64,000 bases of DNA from Sequoia sempervirens. Taxonomy: Eukaryota > Streptophyta > Pinopsida > Cupressales > Cupressaceae. The position numbers and the translations under genes are program-made. A model generated the notes under the pieces. That model saw only the letters and a program-made list of their open reading frames with translations, did no database searches and was not told the origin of the DNA. Of this stretch, positions 44,029 to 56,530 are shown in pieces. Numbering within the stretch: the stretch's first letter is position 1; each line of letters begins with the position of its first letter. The stretch spans positions 97,550 to 161,549 of the forward strand of contig VDFB02139291.1 in NCBI GenBank assembly GCA_007258455.2, given 5' to 3'.

Positions 44029-46975
44029 TGTTGTCTCTCATTTTTGACTTGTTAAAAATTGGGATAACCTATCAAAATTTTGATAGAATTTGAATATTTT
44101 CTCTTCTAAGGCACGTTTTACGAGGTGCAAAGCTTAGAAAATTTCAGTTTTGGGTCTATAGTCCTTTTGGCTAACATTTTTCACTCACTCTCGTCCGTTT
44201 TTGTGAAATTCTGAGTCATTTTTAGTGTCTTTTTGACCAAATTCGGGTTTTTTAGGCAACTCAGTAGAACAGGGAAATTTAGGCCTAAAAGCAAAATTGC
44301 TAAATGTCCAAAAAATCCCGAAATTGCAAAAAGCAAAATTGCTAAAGCTTCCAAAAGTTCCGATTTCTTCTATTTGACAAAATGTAAAATTGCAATGAGT
44401 ATCTAAAAACCCGAAATGCAAGTAAAGAGGCATTTTTGAAGTTATTTGTTATATTTTTCACTTGCAATGAGCATCAAAAAACCCGAAATGAGTTTTGCAA
44501 GTGTTTTTGTGAATTTTGTAGCTTGATCTTGCTCATATGTACCCCGATTGAAGAGATTTTGGCATGAAGAACACTTGGCAAGGTCTGCAACTTTATTAAA
44601 TTCCCCATTTTTGCTCTACCATTGCCACGTTTTTGCAGATTTGAGTTTGTTCAAGGCGCTTTTTATTTTTCTGTTTTTGTTGCTTTAAATCTTTTGTTCT
44701 TGGGTTGCCTTTCTATGGAGATTGAGATTGCATATTAAAAATATATGGCTGAAAACGCGTTTTTCCACTTCATACGCCCTTCATTCATAAAAACGTTTTT
44801 CTCTTTCTTTCATTCGCCTTCCCATTCGCTTTTCATTCATATGCCTCTCATTCTATTTGAAATGTCATTCATTTCATGATAAACACGTCCTCCATTCGCC
44901 ATATCCATTGAAAACGTCTTGTATTAAAACGTTTTTTTTTCATTATTGGAAATGCATTTTCTTCATTTTAATAAAAAGGATGTTTTTCCTCCATTTCTGC
45001 CCTTCATTTCATCCGTCATACATTTTCATTCTCCTTTCGTTCATTCCATTCACATTTCATTCCATCTCATTACCATTTTCTAGAAAAGAAGAAAAGAATA
45101 AAAATGCCCTAGAAAGCAAATCGGGATTTTTCCAATCAATTGCAAGTAGGGCATTTTTGTCTAAAATGTAACTACAAGTTAACACAAAGAAATAAACTTG
45201 CAATGGTTTCCTATTTCCCCCTACTTGCAATCAAGAAATTATTCTTTACAAGTTGGTATTCATTTGCTATGTCTCTTCAAAAACCCAAATTTCAAATGGC
45301 TTGTTGATAAGAAGTGGGAAAAGATTGGAAAACTGAGAGAAGACTCAACAAAATGGTCAAGTTTTGATACTTTTTGATTAGCGGTTAATGAAGATGAGCA
45401 GCACTGTATGTCAAGAAAGCAAACAGATGTCATTCTTAAACAGGTTGTAAAGTGCTTTTTCAATAAAAAGGGAGTTACATCTACATCAGTTATGGATGCT
45501 CTCTATAGTGGCTACAAAGCTCTTGAATGTCAAAATGCAGAAGGAATTGATTCGTGAAGAGAAGCAGCAGCAGCAGTCCTAAAGTGCAGATTTTCAGGAG
45601 TCTTAGAAGTAAAAGATAGATCACAGATATGTGCAAGGATAACACAAGAAAGCTAGACAGAGATCTATGAAGAGTGAAGAATAATTGAACAAGCTGAAGG
45701 ACATTCATGCCAAGAGAAAATGATGATATTTCCAAGAGATCTTTAAAAAGGATATTCTTCATCAAAAGATCTTTTTACCTATGGAAATTAGTAACATGGA
45801 GATGCAGTCCTATACAGGTCTATTGAGATAGGACAGTGAATCAAGACATCTTAGAATTGTGAAAAGGAAAAGACAGTTGATTAAAGAGCAGTTTGTAGCA
45901 AACATGATGACTTCATCGATAGAGGATGACATATAATTTGCTTCTATTATGTTTTATGTATTTTGTTTTGACAAGTTACATGTGAAAGCAAAAAATTGTA
46001 ATTGCAAGTGTTTCTTTCACTTGCATTTTTGTAAAATGTAATTACATGTAATCAAATTACAATAAGATTGTAATTTTGAATAAGTCAATTGCAATTAGTT
46101 ATCGGTTGAGAGATTTTCTCAAGTTTGTTGAGATCCTCCCACCTTTTTCTCCAGACCTCTCTCCTATAAATACTTGAGAGGGTCTATTGTAATTTTTTAT
46201 CTTTTGGCAATGCAACAAAATTCTGCCAATTTGTGTATGCATTCTAAGACTTTGAGTTTAGATGTAAATCAAATTGCAATTAATAAAGAAAACAAATTGC
46301 TTCCAAACTTTGTGTTGGTACAGATTGTGATGTGACGACATTATCTGGAATTGATTGTGAGTTTTGTGGTGTTACACAAGAAGGATTCAAGCTCAATTCT
46401 GCAGACTTTGAGCTGCTTATTGCGTTTGGAGTTTTAGATTGGTTTTCAGATTTGATACTGCAAACTTTGAGTTGTTTGTCACGTTTGAAGCTATTATAGA
46501 ACGCTCAAACAAAGGGGGTAACTTGCAGACTTTGTGTTGCTTTTATTTCCTATTTTGAGCTGCTACATACTGTACTTGGTTACCAGAAAATCATCTAAAA
46601 AGGTTGATAGGAGAGTAAATTGTCAAAGACTTTGTGCTTTCAATTTGTTTTCCCGTCCCGGAGGAGCAACGGAGGACTTTGTGCCTTTATGGAAACTTTG
46701 CTTCTTTATTTGTTTACTTCATAAATCATTTATATTTTCAGCTGTGATTCTTTTCTGCAACAAGAGAAAAGAATAAGTGTCTTTTCTGGAAAAAGAGAAA
46801 AAGACAGAGTTTCACCCAGATTTAGAATAGATTTATAATTAGAGTGTATTTCTGAATTGTTAAAATAGACAGAAAAGGGGGAGCCTTCCCTTAAATAGGA
46901 GAGTTTATCTCACACACTGTGGTTGAAACCATAATTTTGTAAGCTTTCACAGGTATACAAAATTTTCAACCAACA
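44029..46975 (+). mobile_element. Solo LTR-like unit, type 1, ORF-less
   Basis: It starts TGTTGTCTCTC and ends TTCAACCAACA, flanked by ATTTT (44024-44028, 46976-46980). Length is 2,947 bp. TATAAATA is at 46165 and AATAAAG at 46282, with about 0.69 kb after the latter. It is an inverted-orientation relative of 9721-12213, differing mainly in an extra internal block around 45.1-45.95 kb. It lies downstream of the MSH5 exons, so is probably intronic. Confidence 0.9.
45180..45950 (+). other. Unrecognised internal block of the type 1 unit at 44029
   Basis: One frame from about 45306 to 45556 (with one TGA) reads KKWEKIGKLRED and later QTDVILKQVVKCFFNKKG, which looks protein-like but is not recognised. 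It is absent from the unit at 9721 and unlike the U3-ORF core. It may be a decayed remnant of a U3 gene or chance. Confidence 0.3.
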
Positions 46976-46980
46976 ATTTT

Positions 46981-47783
46981 GCACATGGGTGGACTCATTG
47001 AAAATTAAAATAGTTTATTCCTGAAGCAATTCTAAGACAAGTCATAAAACCATGAATGATTATAAACTTGCATCAATAAAGGGTTAAGCGTAATTAAGAA
47101 ATCAATGAAGGGTTTGTACAAAGTGTATAGTGATTAAGGTAAGTGGTGATGACATGAAACACTATATATAAAAGAGATCAAAGACTTAACTTAAGCCCAA
47201 GGTGTAGGTCCAACCAACAAGAACATGCATGCTGATCTGTGCTAATTGCAATCATAAAATGTAAAATCAAACATGCAATATCACCAGATAGAAATAACCA
47301 TAATTCAATCACAAATCTTGCTAATATTTTTGTGTTTCTTATTATTTGGGAATAAAAGGAGAAGGATTTGAATTGTAGTATACATGACCACTCAATTCTC
47401 ATATGTAATACATAATTGGGATGGCCTAATGCAAATATAACATGAGAATGACAATCAATGATTCCCAAACCCTCAATATGCAAAGATTCAACAATACAAT
47501 ATAAAAATTTACTAATGTAGGGCTGCTTGGGTCCAATTCAAGGGAAGTGTATGCACCAACTACTGACTGATTTTCAAATATTCTAGAGTTGTATGACGGT
47601 AGATTGGGATTAAGGTACTTGTGATTGGAAGTAGATGATAGCAAATCCTTGACAAAAACTAAAAGATGAGCCCAAAAGGAATGCTTGTAAAAATGTGATG
47701 GAGTAGCATAGGACAGAGGCATACAAGAGCATGGTTTTGAAGTTAACTTACTATCTTTGGCATTCGATATTTTTAGTAAGTCC
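46981..47783. other. Non-coding stretch, no gene
   Basis: No supported gene. A TTACTATCTTTGGCATTCG stretch ends it, directly before the AGTCC target site. Confidence 0.5.
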
Positions 47784-48074
47784 TGTTGTGACCTTTTTCA
47801 CACATCGCCCCATTGCAAATGGGGACCCCCTAATTCTTGCTTCGTTTCAAACTTTTGGCTTGATTTTGGTTTGTCTCTCTTTTCTACTGTCTGTCTTTTC
47901 GGGATATGCCCGCCGTTGAACCTTAACATGAAATTTTGGCTAAGTCTAAAAATTAGGGTTTCCATCTTTCCAGGCAATTTGAGGTCGAATAAAGTGAATA
48001 AATTGAAAACAGAGACTAACATTGGTGTCAGTGTACTTCCAGCAGGTTTTCACAGAAATTTCATCGAATTTTGG

Positions 48075-49220
48075 CAACTTACTATTTTTAGTAAGTGTGC
48101 AATTACAAGCAATCCTTCAGCATTTTCGAAATTCCGACCGTCACACTGCGTCCAAAGCACATCAAGCTGTTCACCTACAAAATTTGAGCAAAAATGGACG
48201 AATTGCTATTTTTAGCAGTCCAGCTTCCCGAGCAAATTTCAGGGTTTTCACATTACATTTTCTGATGCATGTCCGGAGATTCTTTCTGGGTTTTCGGAGA
48301 CCTTCGCGATGGTGTGACATGCAAAGCGAGATAACGACTTTCAAAATTTAGTCTTCCGAGGCTATTTTTAGGGTTTGCATGTCAGAGTTTTCTTTGCATG
48401 TCGGCATATTCTTTGTGGGTTTTTCGAGACCTTCGCGATGATATGACATGCAAACAGAGATGATCACTTTTCAGAAACTTACTATTTTTAGCTAGTGCTT
48501 GCATGTTGTAGATTTTTCTGGGTTTTTCTGAGTTTTTCAAGATTTTTCGGGCAGTATGACATGCAAAATCACCAGCAACCGATCGGTCACTTTTCAGCCA
48601 CTTTCTATTTTTAGCAGGTATCACTCAAACAGCTGCCCAGCACTTCAGAACCACAAACTGATCATCATGCAACTGAAACGAGGTCAAACGGAGCTCATTT
48701 GAGGAACATGCAGGAAAATTAGGGTTTCGAGCTTGAGAGCTAAAAATGAGGAATCAGGCGTCAAAATGTCCAAAACTGAAGTGTCCACCATGATCAGTAT
48801 CCTTCAGGGAGTTTGCTGGCAAAATTTGAAGGCAATTGGAACACTTGCTATTCAAACAGAGCTAAGGAAGTCTCAAAAACAAGCACTTACTATAAATAGT
48901 AAGTCACTTCAGAAGCAGCCATAAATAGTGGGTCATTGCGAAGTCTTAGTTTAAACAGGTCAGGCAAGTGATGAACACCCCTTGGCGCGAATTTAAGATC
49001 AAACGGAGTTGCAGAGGATGAGAAATCAAACCTTGCTATTTTTAGCAGGCCGGGGCAGAGAAATTAGGGTTTCCTAAAATCAAGGGCAGAGCACGACAAC
49101 CATGCAGATGCAGCATCCAGCCACGACCACCACACTTCAGGCAATCGGCATACAAAGTTTGAAGACATTCTGAGTGATTGCTATTTTTAGTAAGTTGCTA
49201 AAAATAGCAGGCACAGACGG
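48075..49220 (+). repeat. CTTACTATTTTTAGTAAG palindrome array, type 2 copy 2
   Basis: Boxes occur near 48079 (perfect TTACTATTTTTAGTAA), 48204, 48478, 48602, 48888 (TTACTATAAATAGTAA), 49030 (TTGCTATTTTTAGCAG), 49181 and 49198. Their order and several variants match copy 1. Non-coding. Confidence 0.8.
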
Positions 49221-49559
49221 ATATTAGGCATCAGTAGCACAAACACATCCCAAGGTTCAAAACAAAGCAAAATCCAGCCTTTTTGGAGCTTGAAATTAGC
49301 TTGAAGTGCAAAATTGACAAACTTTCTAAAAATAGCAAATTAGGGTTAGCATGATCAAGTTGCCCTAAATCAGCCAAAGAGCACAAAATTCACTGAAATT
49401 GATAAATTTTCAAGTCCAGCCAGTGAAGAACGCCTTTAAAAGCTGAGGGTTGGTGGAAATTCTCTAAGCACTTGAAATTTGAAGTTCACAGGTCAAAATT
49501 CACCTTGAGAAGCTGAAGACAGATGAAAATTCTACTAGGGCATTGAAATTGATAAAAGT

Positions 49560-50560
49560 GAAAGCATGGCCTGTGATTTGCGCCTAAGGCATAAATTGGA
49601 AGCCCAAGCATGGAAATGCGCCCTTGAGCTTAAGAGTGATAAAATTAAAAGCTCACCCTTTGAAATGCGCCCACCAAGCTGAAGAAGGTAAGTTAAAAAT
49701 CTCTAAGGCATGGAAACTAGAAGTAGACCCCTCTACAGGCGCCCAAGGACTTGGAAGGTGAAAATTCATTAAATGCTCAAAATTAGATGCTCAGAGGGTC
49801 AAATGCGCCTCAAGCTTGAAAGATGGAGTTAAACTTTTTCTAAGTCGTCCAAAATGGAAGTAGACCCCTCCAAGTGCGCCCTTGAAGTTAGAGTTGACAA
49901 ATTAAAAGCATGAGGGGCTAAATGCGCCCAAGGTAAAGAAGACTCCAAAAAATTTCTAAGGCAAGAAAATTTGAAGGACCCTCCAAATGCGCCCTTGAAG
50001 TGAAGGAAGTTGGAAAATATTCTAAGTCTTCGAATTCAAAGCATGACCTCTTAAATGCACCCCAAGTCAAAGATTCTTCTAGGTTTGATAAAATAGAAGC
50101 TCAAGGTCTCATTTGCGCCTTAACTTGAAGATATGGGACTTGAAAATATTCTAAGTTTGAATTTGAAGAAGACTCTCCTATACGCCTAAGGGGTTGATGA
50201 AAAGGTTTGAATTTTTTTTTTTCTAAATTTAGACTTGAAGTAAGACATGGCATTTGTGCCTAAGCCTAGGAGGCCTTGAAAACTATTTTAAGTGGTGGAA
50301 AATATCAGCAGGACTCCCTAAGTACGCCCAAGGTGGTGAAATAAAGGGTTGCTAAGTGCTAAATGCGCCCATAGTGACATGAATAAAGATGAAATATCTC
50401 AAGGCGTGCATGTGAAATATCCTCTTCGAGTGAAGTGCGCCTAAGGTGAGAATGGGAAAATATGCTAGGCGTTGGGTTTTAAAAATATATCCCTCATGAA
50501 CTATCAAATGCGCCCAAGACATTGGGTGGTGAATAAAATATTCTCCATGATATGTGCTTT
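49560..50560 (+). repeat. Degenerate AAATGCGCCCA motif array, type 2 copy 2
   Basis: AAATGCGCCCA and variants (TTGCGCCTAAG, GTGCGCCTAAG, CAGGCGCCCAAGG) recur every 50-110 bp with TTCTAAG filler. Non-coding. Confidence 0.7.
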
Positions 50561-51312
50561 CAAGAAATTTCCTAAGTGAAGTTAATGAAATTTTCTCACC
50601 GCGGAAAATTGAATGAAGTTGAATAAAATTCCCAAGGCGAAATTTTCAAAATGATTTAAAATATTTTCTTCCTTAAGAAAATACGCCTAGACTTGAAGGA
50701 GATAATTTTTTTTCGAAGCACAGATAAATTGCTAGTGATAAAGTCAGAAGATGTTGGCAGTGCAGGAACAATAAAAATTTTCCAAGTCAGAGCAAAGAAA
50801 TACTTCAGGATCGAAGAACAAGAATAAATTTGATGAAAGAATATTTTCTAAGGTTCGAAATTCAAGAAAATTAAATGAACCCGTTCGTTGGGTACCCATG
50901 GATTCGACGCGTTCTGAAGAAAATTTTCTTCTGGGTATTGAAGATTATTGATGAGGAGTTGATTTTAAGGTCTTCCACACTTTGTCGAGACCTTTAGGGT
51001 GAATATTTTTGATGGGCACCAGGATGATGAATTTCCTAAGGGAAATTTGAAAAATTTTCTAAGGCAAGGAATAAATGATGTTGAAGATAAAATGCCTCGG
51101 CAGATGAATTTGAAAATGATCGCCTAGATAAGTTTTGATCAAATTCCTGATGGAAGAATTTCTTCTCGAGTCTGAGTTGGATGAAATATCAGAGTGAAGT
51201 GCGCCAGGCAGAATGCAAGATGAGTTGCAAATTTGGCTAAGGCATGAAGAATTTGAACGTGAAGTTGGTTAAGGAAAAATGATGAGCCCTTGAAGATCAA
51301 AGCGTGAAAATC

Positions 51313-51377
51313 AGGTAAGTAAGGTGAATTTATATTATGATGTGTTCTAATGCGCTTCTCCTTGCTTGTTTTGCAGG
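51313..51377 (+). other. Short intron-like segment
   Basis: CAG|GTAAGTAAGG and CTTGTTTTGCAG|GAGG make a consensus donor and acceptor about 65 bp apart. The acceptor sits where copy 1 has its acceptor one base before the ORF start (18606). It may be a leader intron of the U3-ORF transcript; 65 bp is short for a plant intron. Confidence 0.4.
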
Positions 51378-51875
51378 AGGAACGTCGAGGTCAGAGCACA
51401 ATGACTTGAAGTGGTGAAGCACGATGATATTACAACCTTCAGAGGAAGATAAAGTTATGAGTTTCACATGAAGGAAGGAAAGTCGCAAAAGTTGGCTAAG
51501 TGACAAAGAAGGAGCGTTTTCAAAACTCAAGATGGAGAAAAGAGTGGAAGTTCGAGCAAGGTCGAAGAACAACGTCAAGAAGAAGATCAAGAGCAGTTGA
51601 ACTCCAGATTCTACCTAATTTTATTATCTGAGGAGGCAATCTTAGAGACTCTTTTACCCTCCTCCAAGCGATCAACAGAATTGGCTGAACGCGAACAACA
51701 GAGCAGTGTGAACGCATTTCAAAGCTGGAATCTTCTAGAAGATGGTGGCCATTAATGGCTCATTTATTACCCCACTCCTCTTGGTGGCGGTTTTTAGGGC
51801 GAATCTTGTTTAGGGCTGAGGTGGCACAATTTGGACCATCCAGCCGATTGTAATCTGAGCCGTCCGTTGGACTTG

Positions 51876-52065
51876 GCCAGCTATAAAAGGGGGAGTCCCC
51901 CTTCATTTGTACATTCATGAGACAATAGAATTAGAGTAGAAGTTAGAATAGAGAGACAAATTAGAAGTAGCTTAGTATAGATTGATAGAGTAGTTGAAGA
52001 AGAAGGAAAGTTTTTCCTTAAAACTTTGTAAGAAATTGTTGTGAATACTCTCCCAATAAAAAGAA
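51876..52065 (+). promoter_or_regulatory. LTR promoter and poly(A) signal, type 2 copy 2
   Basis: TATAAAA at 51882 is followed by GGGGGAGTCCCCC, a foldback with 6-bp arms, and by AATAAA at 52055. It matches copy 1. Confidence 0.75.
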
Positions 52066-52800
52066 TTTTCATTGATGATGAATTTCGTCTTTTGTTGTGA
52101 GTAGCTAGCAAGGTTTCTTCGTCCTTCTGATTCAAGTAGTGACTTAAAGTAGAATAAGTTTCATTTCATGCAAGCATAGATAGTAATTGTGGAATGTGGT
52201 CTTCAATTTGAGCAAACTTGTCTATCCATACCACTAGTGTGTTCGCTGATGGTGAATGCGCCTTGTGTGGTCAACTGGAATATCATGTACTTAACTTCGA
52301 TCATGATTTGTATGTTTATATGCGTCGTTGTGATGGTATTTTCATGCTAAGTTGTGATCTGAACACCTTGAGCTACTCCTTTGAAGATTGCAGCGGTTCT
52401 GTGGAGGCTGTCCGAAGCGAGGCAAAGCAGAGCTTGGTTGAAGCTTGTGAGAATTGATCGCCGTGTCCCACGCCTTAGAATAGATTTAGACTTTCTAAAC
52501 CTTACACCATTTCAATTCAGTACTTTCTGGTTAGAATAGGAAACCCGCGCTTCATAGACAAATCTTTCGAGCATTTGAATTCCTTTCTCCGCTACCGAAC
52601 AATTCCGTAAGTCCCCTTGAAATACTAGCAAATCACATCGAGCCAACTGAGACTATTCGCACTGAAAGAACCTTGGAGTTGAACGCATGAACTTTCTTGC
52701 AATCTTAGCATGCAGAATACTTTAATCAAGAGAGAATAGGGTAGCCGTTGGCGACTTTATTCTGCGTTGGTGCGGTCACGAAAAACACATCAACAAGTCC

Positions 52801-54180
52801 ATTTATGGTAGAGGCATCATCATCAGCTTGGTTCAGCTTGGCAAATGTCAGTTTGCTAATTTTAACAATTTGTCAGTTGCAGCTAGGGCGTTGCTCTTGA
52901 CTACCTCTTTGGACTGAGTTCTATACTTAGTCAATTTTATGTTCTGAAGTTGTACCCCATGCCTAGGCTTGATGACTTCAAGCCGTTTTTAAAAAGGGGA
53001 CATAAAGGGGTTGATTTGAGCATTTAATATTTATATTAAATGGTTTATTGTGCAACTTGTAAATGGACACCTAGAGGGAGATGGTTTATGTTTTAATAAT
53101 TCAAATAAAGTGCAACATGAGAGGTGGCGTCTCTTGGAGGTAATTGAAGAGTTTCTTGAAAGGAGTTACAAATTGCTTGGTTTTCTCTTTGAAGGCTAAA
53201 AGAAGGCATTGCTTGGAGCTGATTATCTTTGAAAAATATTGTAAAATTATGCTACTGAATTGATTTCAGAACCCGGCTAAGGGGGAGCTTAGTATTTTCA
53301 CCATTATTCGGGCTTGAAACTATGGTTCCCTAGATGGTCATTTGGGAGTGTGATTCATTCAGAAGTGCATAGTGAACTTCATTGATGGAGAATTTTGATG
53401 TTATTTTCAGTTTTGAGCTTGCTGGTTTAGTCATGGCTGAAGGACGTTTTTGATTGCAACTCTTTGTGAGATTTTAATTTCATTATGGGTATTGATGCAA
53501 GCAATTTCTGTTACACCCCGATTGTATAGCTACTATTGCATAGGGCAATTGATTGTAGTGACTGAATCAATGTGATGAATAAAACATGTTGTTCTTGTTG
53601 TCAGTATGAATGTGTCACCATTTAATGATTGTCTCATTTAAATGTTATTCTTGATGAATGTTGCATGTAAGATGTTGAATAATGTTTATTCTAACCTTTG
53701 AGATGTTTTATGTATACTGCATTGTTGAGAACATATGACTTCCGTTGTCATGTCATTATGTGCAGGTATGAGGACCATTCCTCCAAGCAGAGGAGAAATA
53801 TCACTCGGGAGAGGAGCTTGGTCGGTTAAACAGTAACGAGAACCATTTGAGCATATGCACACACGTCATTATAGGTTTGGAGGAACCAAGTCAGATAAGT
53901 TGGTCTTGATAAGTCATCCATAAGCTTTAGAAGTCTGGTTTACTTCTTTGTGCTTTGTGAGTAATGATTGTTTGTTTATCAGATTTACTATACTATGATC
54001 ATTGTGTGGAAAACGTGAGTAGATATATGTGTATAGGTTGAGTGGGTATGTATACACATGTATACATTACGTACATGTATCCATATGTATAAACATATCG
54101 ATACAGACGTATGATAGGCAAATGGATATGCTCATACGTATGTGTTGACATGGTATACATACACATATGTATGCATTGAG
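52801..54180. other. LTR-like non-coding remnant
   Basis: No gene. Phrases such as AGGTGGCGTCTCTTGGAGG resemble the interiors of the TGTNATG-type LTRs, so this is probably a decayed solo LTR into which 47784-52795 inserted. Boundaries were not found. Confidence 0.4.
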
Positions 54181-54640
54181 GTATATACAAGTATATACAT
54201 GTGTATATATACACACACTACCTATTATTTGTGGATATTATTAATATAATATTATTATTGCTTGATGACTTTACGTAAAAATGTATATATATATATATAT
54301 ATATTTATTTATATATCAGGTTGCTGGCTGGCTCACAATATTTTTATATAATTGTTAAATATATAAATATATATGTAATTATATATAATATTATTATGGT
54401 TATATTAAAATATAAATAAATAAATAAATACTCGGGTATTTAAATATATACACGTTTAATATATTTAGGACTATAATAATATTTATATAATAAAATATAT
54501 AAAGGAATTATATTTTAATATTATAAATCTCTAAAGTGAAAATAGATTATATTTCACTTGGAGTAAATATTTAAAATGAATCTATAGAGAAATAATTAAT
54601 CTCTTAAACTATAGAGAATTAATAAATCTCAAATAAAGGA
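54181..54640. repeat. AT-rich tract with (TA)n
   Basis: Very AT-rich sequence including a TA run at about 54281-54304 and TAAATAAATAAATAAATA near 54411. No gene. Confidence 0.7.
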
Positions 54641-56530
54641 GAATCGAGCCTTTTCATTTAAAAGAATTCAAAACATAAAGCTCAAATGAGAAATCAAAAT
54701 ATTTTAAGTGAATAGTGAAAAAGGCAAAAATTGTTGAAAGGAGATTTTCCCATGAAAATGGCATTTGAAGAAAAACACAGGTTGGTGGGAAGAAATTTTC
54801 AACTTGTGTTGGAAAAGAGGGCGATGCAGCCTGCAATTTGTGAGGTGTTTAAAGTTTTGCCTTGACCGATTCACTAAAATGGTGAATCATTTTACATGGG
54901 TACCATTACAAGTAAGTTTCCTGTAGGTGGCGTTTTCTCTTTCATAGTTGATTTATTCTTGTTTTGCTGGATCAAAATGAAGTCGAATCACTTCCATTTT
55001 TTATGAGTAAGGGTTTAGAAATCCGCCATGTCTCTCTTTGATTGATTCTAGGCATTGTGTTGGCATTCCTAGCTTGGCACATTTGAAGGATTGATAAGAG
55101 GAACAAATCTTATTCTTGAAATTTCGTGATCATCTATCTTGTGAAATTTTGCTCTTCCTGAGGACAATTTTGAAAGAGTTTTTCCAGGCATACGTAGGGT
55201 GTTTCTTCTAAGAAACCCTAGGCACTCTTAATACATACATTCAACATCATTTCCAATCATGGCTTTGAGAAATCTGGGCAAGTAAAGAAAAAAACGTGAT
55301 TATAAGAGGAGAAACGCGTTTTTCTTAGTGACGTGTTATTTCATTGATCATTCAGCTCTCTTCAATGTGGGCGTTGCATTTAGTGGACATCTTGAACAGG
55401 GACGAGCTGAGATTTTGTGATTACAAGAGCCCTCACTATGGAGGCATGAGCATTTGAAGGGATACGTTGGACGAGAGGCTACATTTTGTGTGTTGGAGGG
55501 GCCAAAACTCTTGAGGGGGACGTGGAAGAAGGATCTCATAGCTAGGCATGGCTGGTAGCACATTTCTGATCAGTGTTTCTTGAACATCCAAGCCATTCTA
55601 AGTCTCTGAGCTGCAATTTCAGGTGTGACCCTTCTGTTCAGTGTTTGCATTGTAAGAAATCATAAATTTGAACATTTATGTAAGCTTCCAGATTGTAATA
55701 AACATACTGTTATATTCTGAGCCCTGTATGCTTGTAATCAGAATTTAAACCTGTTATGCTCAGAAATTAATGTTTCATTTGCTGATAGAGTTTCAATAAT
55801 GTTGTTCTGTATGAAATGCAAAGTATGGGTTGACTATGGTTCAATGAATGAAGTTTCATAATGGTTTCTGTCACTGAATCTTCTTTTTCCAGTCATCTTT
55901 TACTGATGTACATGATTTGCAATTATAAACTGAGTTTTTGAAGTCTGAAAATGATAAGCACAAATATATGTAATGTCTCTATATGAGTTTATGAGCTGTT
56001 GTTAGAGTATTTCAGCCCCATTGGTAATCAGAAAATTTCTGGCAAAGTTGTTAACTTAGCTTGCTGGGAAAAGTCAATCTTATATTGTTGGAAGCACTCA
56101 AACATCCTTGACAACACACAAAAACAGAACAAACAATCAGAACATTACATCAACACATTATCAACTTACACACCAAGAGTTTGTCCTAATTTCAAAAGAG
56201 TGAAAACAAAAATTTAGAGCAAAAATTGCGAAGCTCTTCACAGTCCTGGATCTGTTGGCCTTAACACGTCCTTGTTCTTGGCCCTTGCTATGTTTGCCTT
56301 CCTCCATTTAAAGGCATCGAACCAACACAAACCTTCTCCACACGGACACGACTCTTCACATGGCCACGATTTATGAATAAAGCTTATTCAATAATGTTTA
56401 GGAATGTTCAATATTAATTTATTGACAAAGGATCAATAGTTTATTAATTGGTCATATTAATGTTTTAGGTATACATCCAAATAGTAATAAAATAAATATT
56501 TTCTTTTAAGTTTCGATTTAATGTAGACTT
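54641..56530. other. Decayed LTR sequence, type 5-like, no gene
   Basis: The segment near 55255 (CATGGCTTTGAGAAATCTGG and an AAAAACGTGATT box) matches the type 5 LTR near 24096. Short frames on both strands are not supported. It ends at GACTT, the presumed target site of the unit at 56531. Confidence 0.5.

Larger units (their letters stand above)
47784..52795 (+). mobile_element. Giant LTR-like unit, type 2, ORF-less copy
   Basis: It starts TGTTGTGACC and ends CACATCAACA, flanked by AGTCC (47779-47783, 52796-52800). Length is 5,012 bp. It parallels 13609-38352: palindrome array, GCGCCC array, an intron-like GTAAGT...TTTTGCAG (about 51313-51377), TATAAAA at 51882, AATAAA at 52055, U5-like end. 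Where copy 1 has the roughly 1,100-codon gene, this one has only about 0.35 kb of unrelated sequence. Confidence 0.9.

Noticed and set aside
45180..45950. Protein gene inside the 44029 unit
   Set aside because: Only short frames with stops and no recognised motif; kept as an unexplained block.
53966..54904. Possible solo LTR flanked by AGTAA
   Set aside because: TG..CA with a 5-bp match can arise by chance here; the interior is AT-rich and no related unit supports the ends.
43401..56530. Further MSH5 exons after the Walker A exon
   Set aside because: No segment matching the expected downstream ATPase sequence with splice sites was found by eye.
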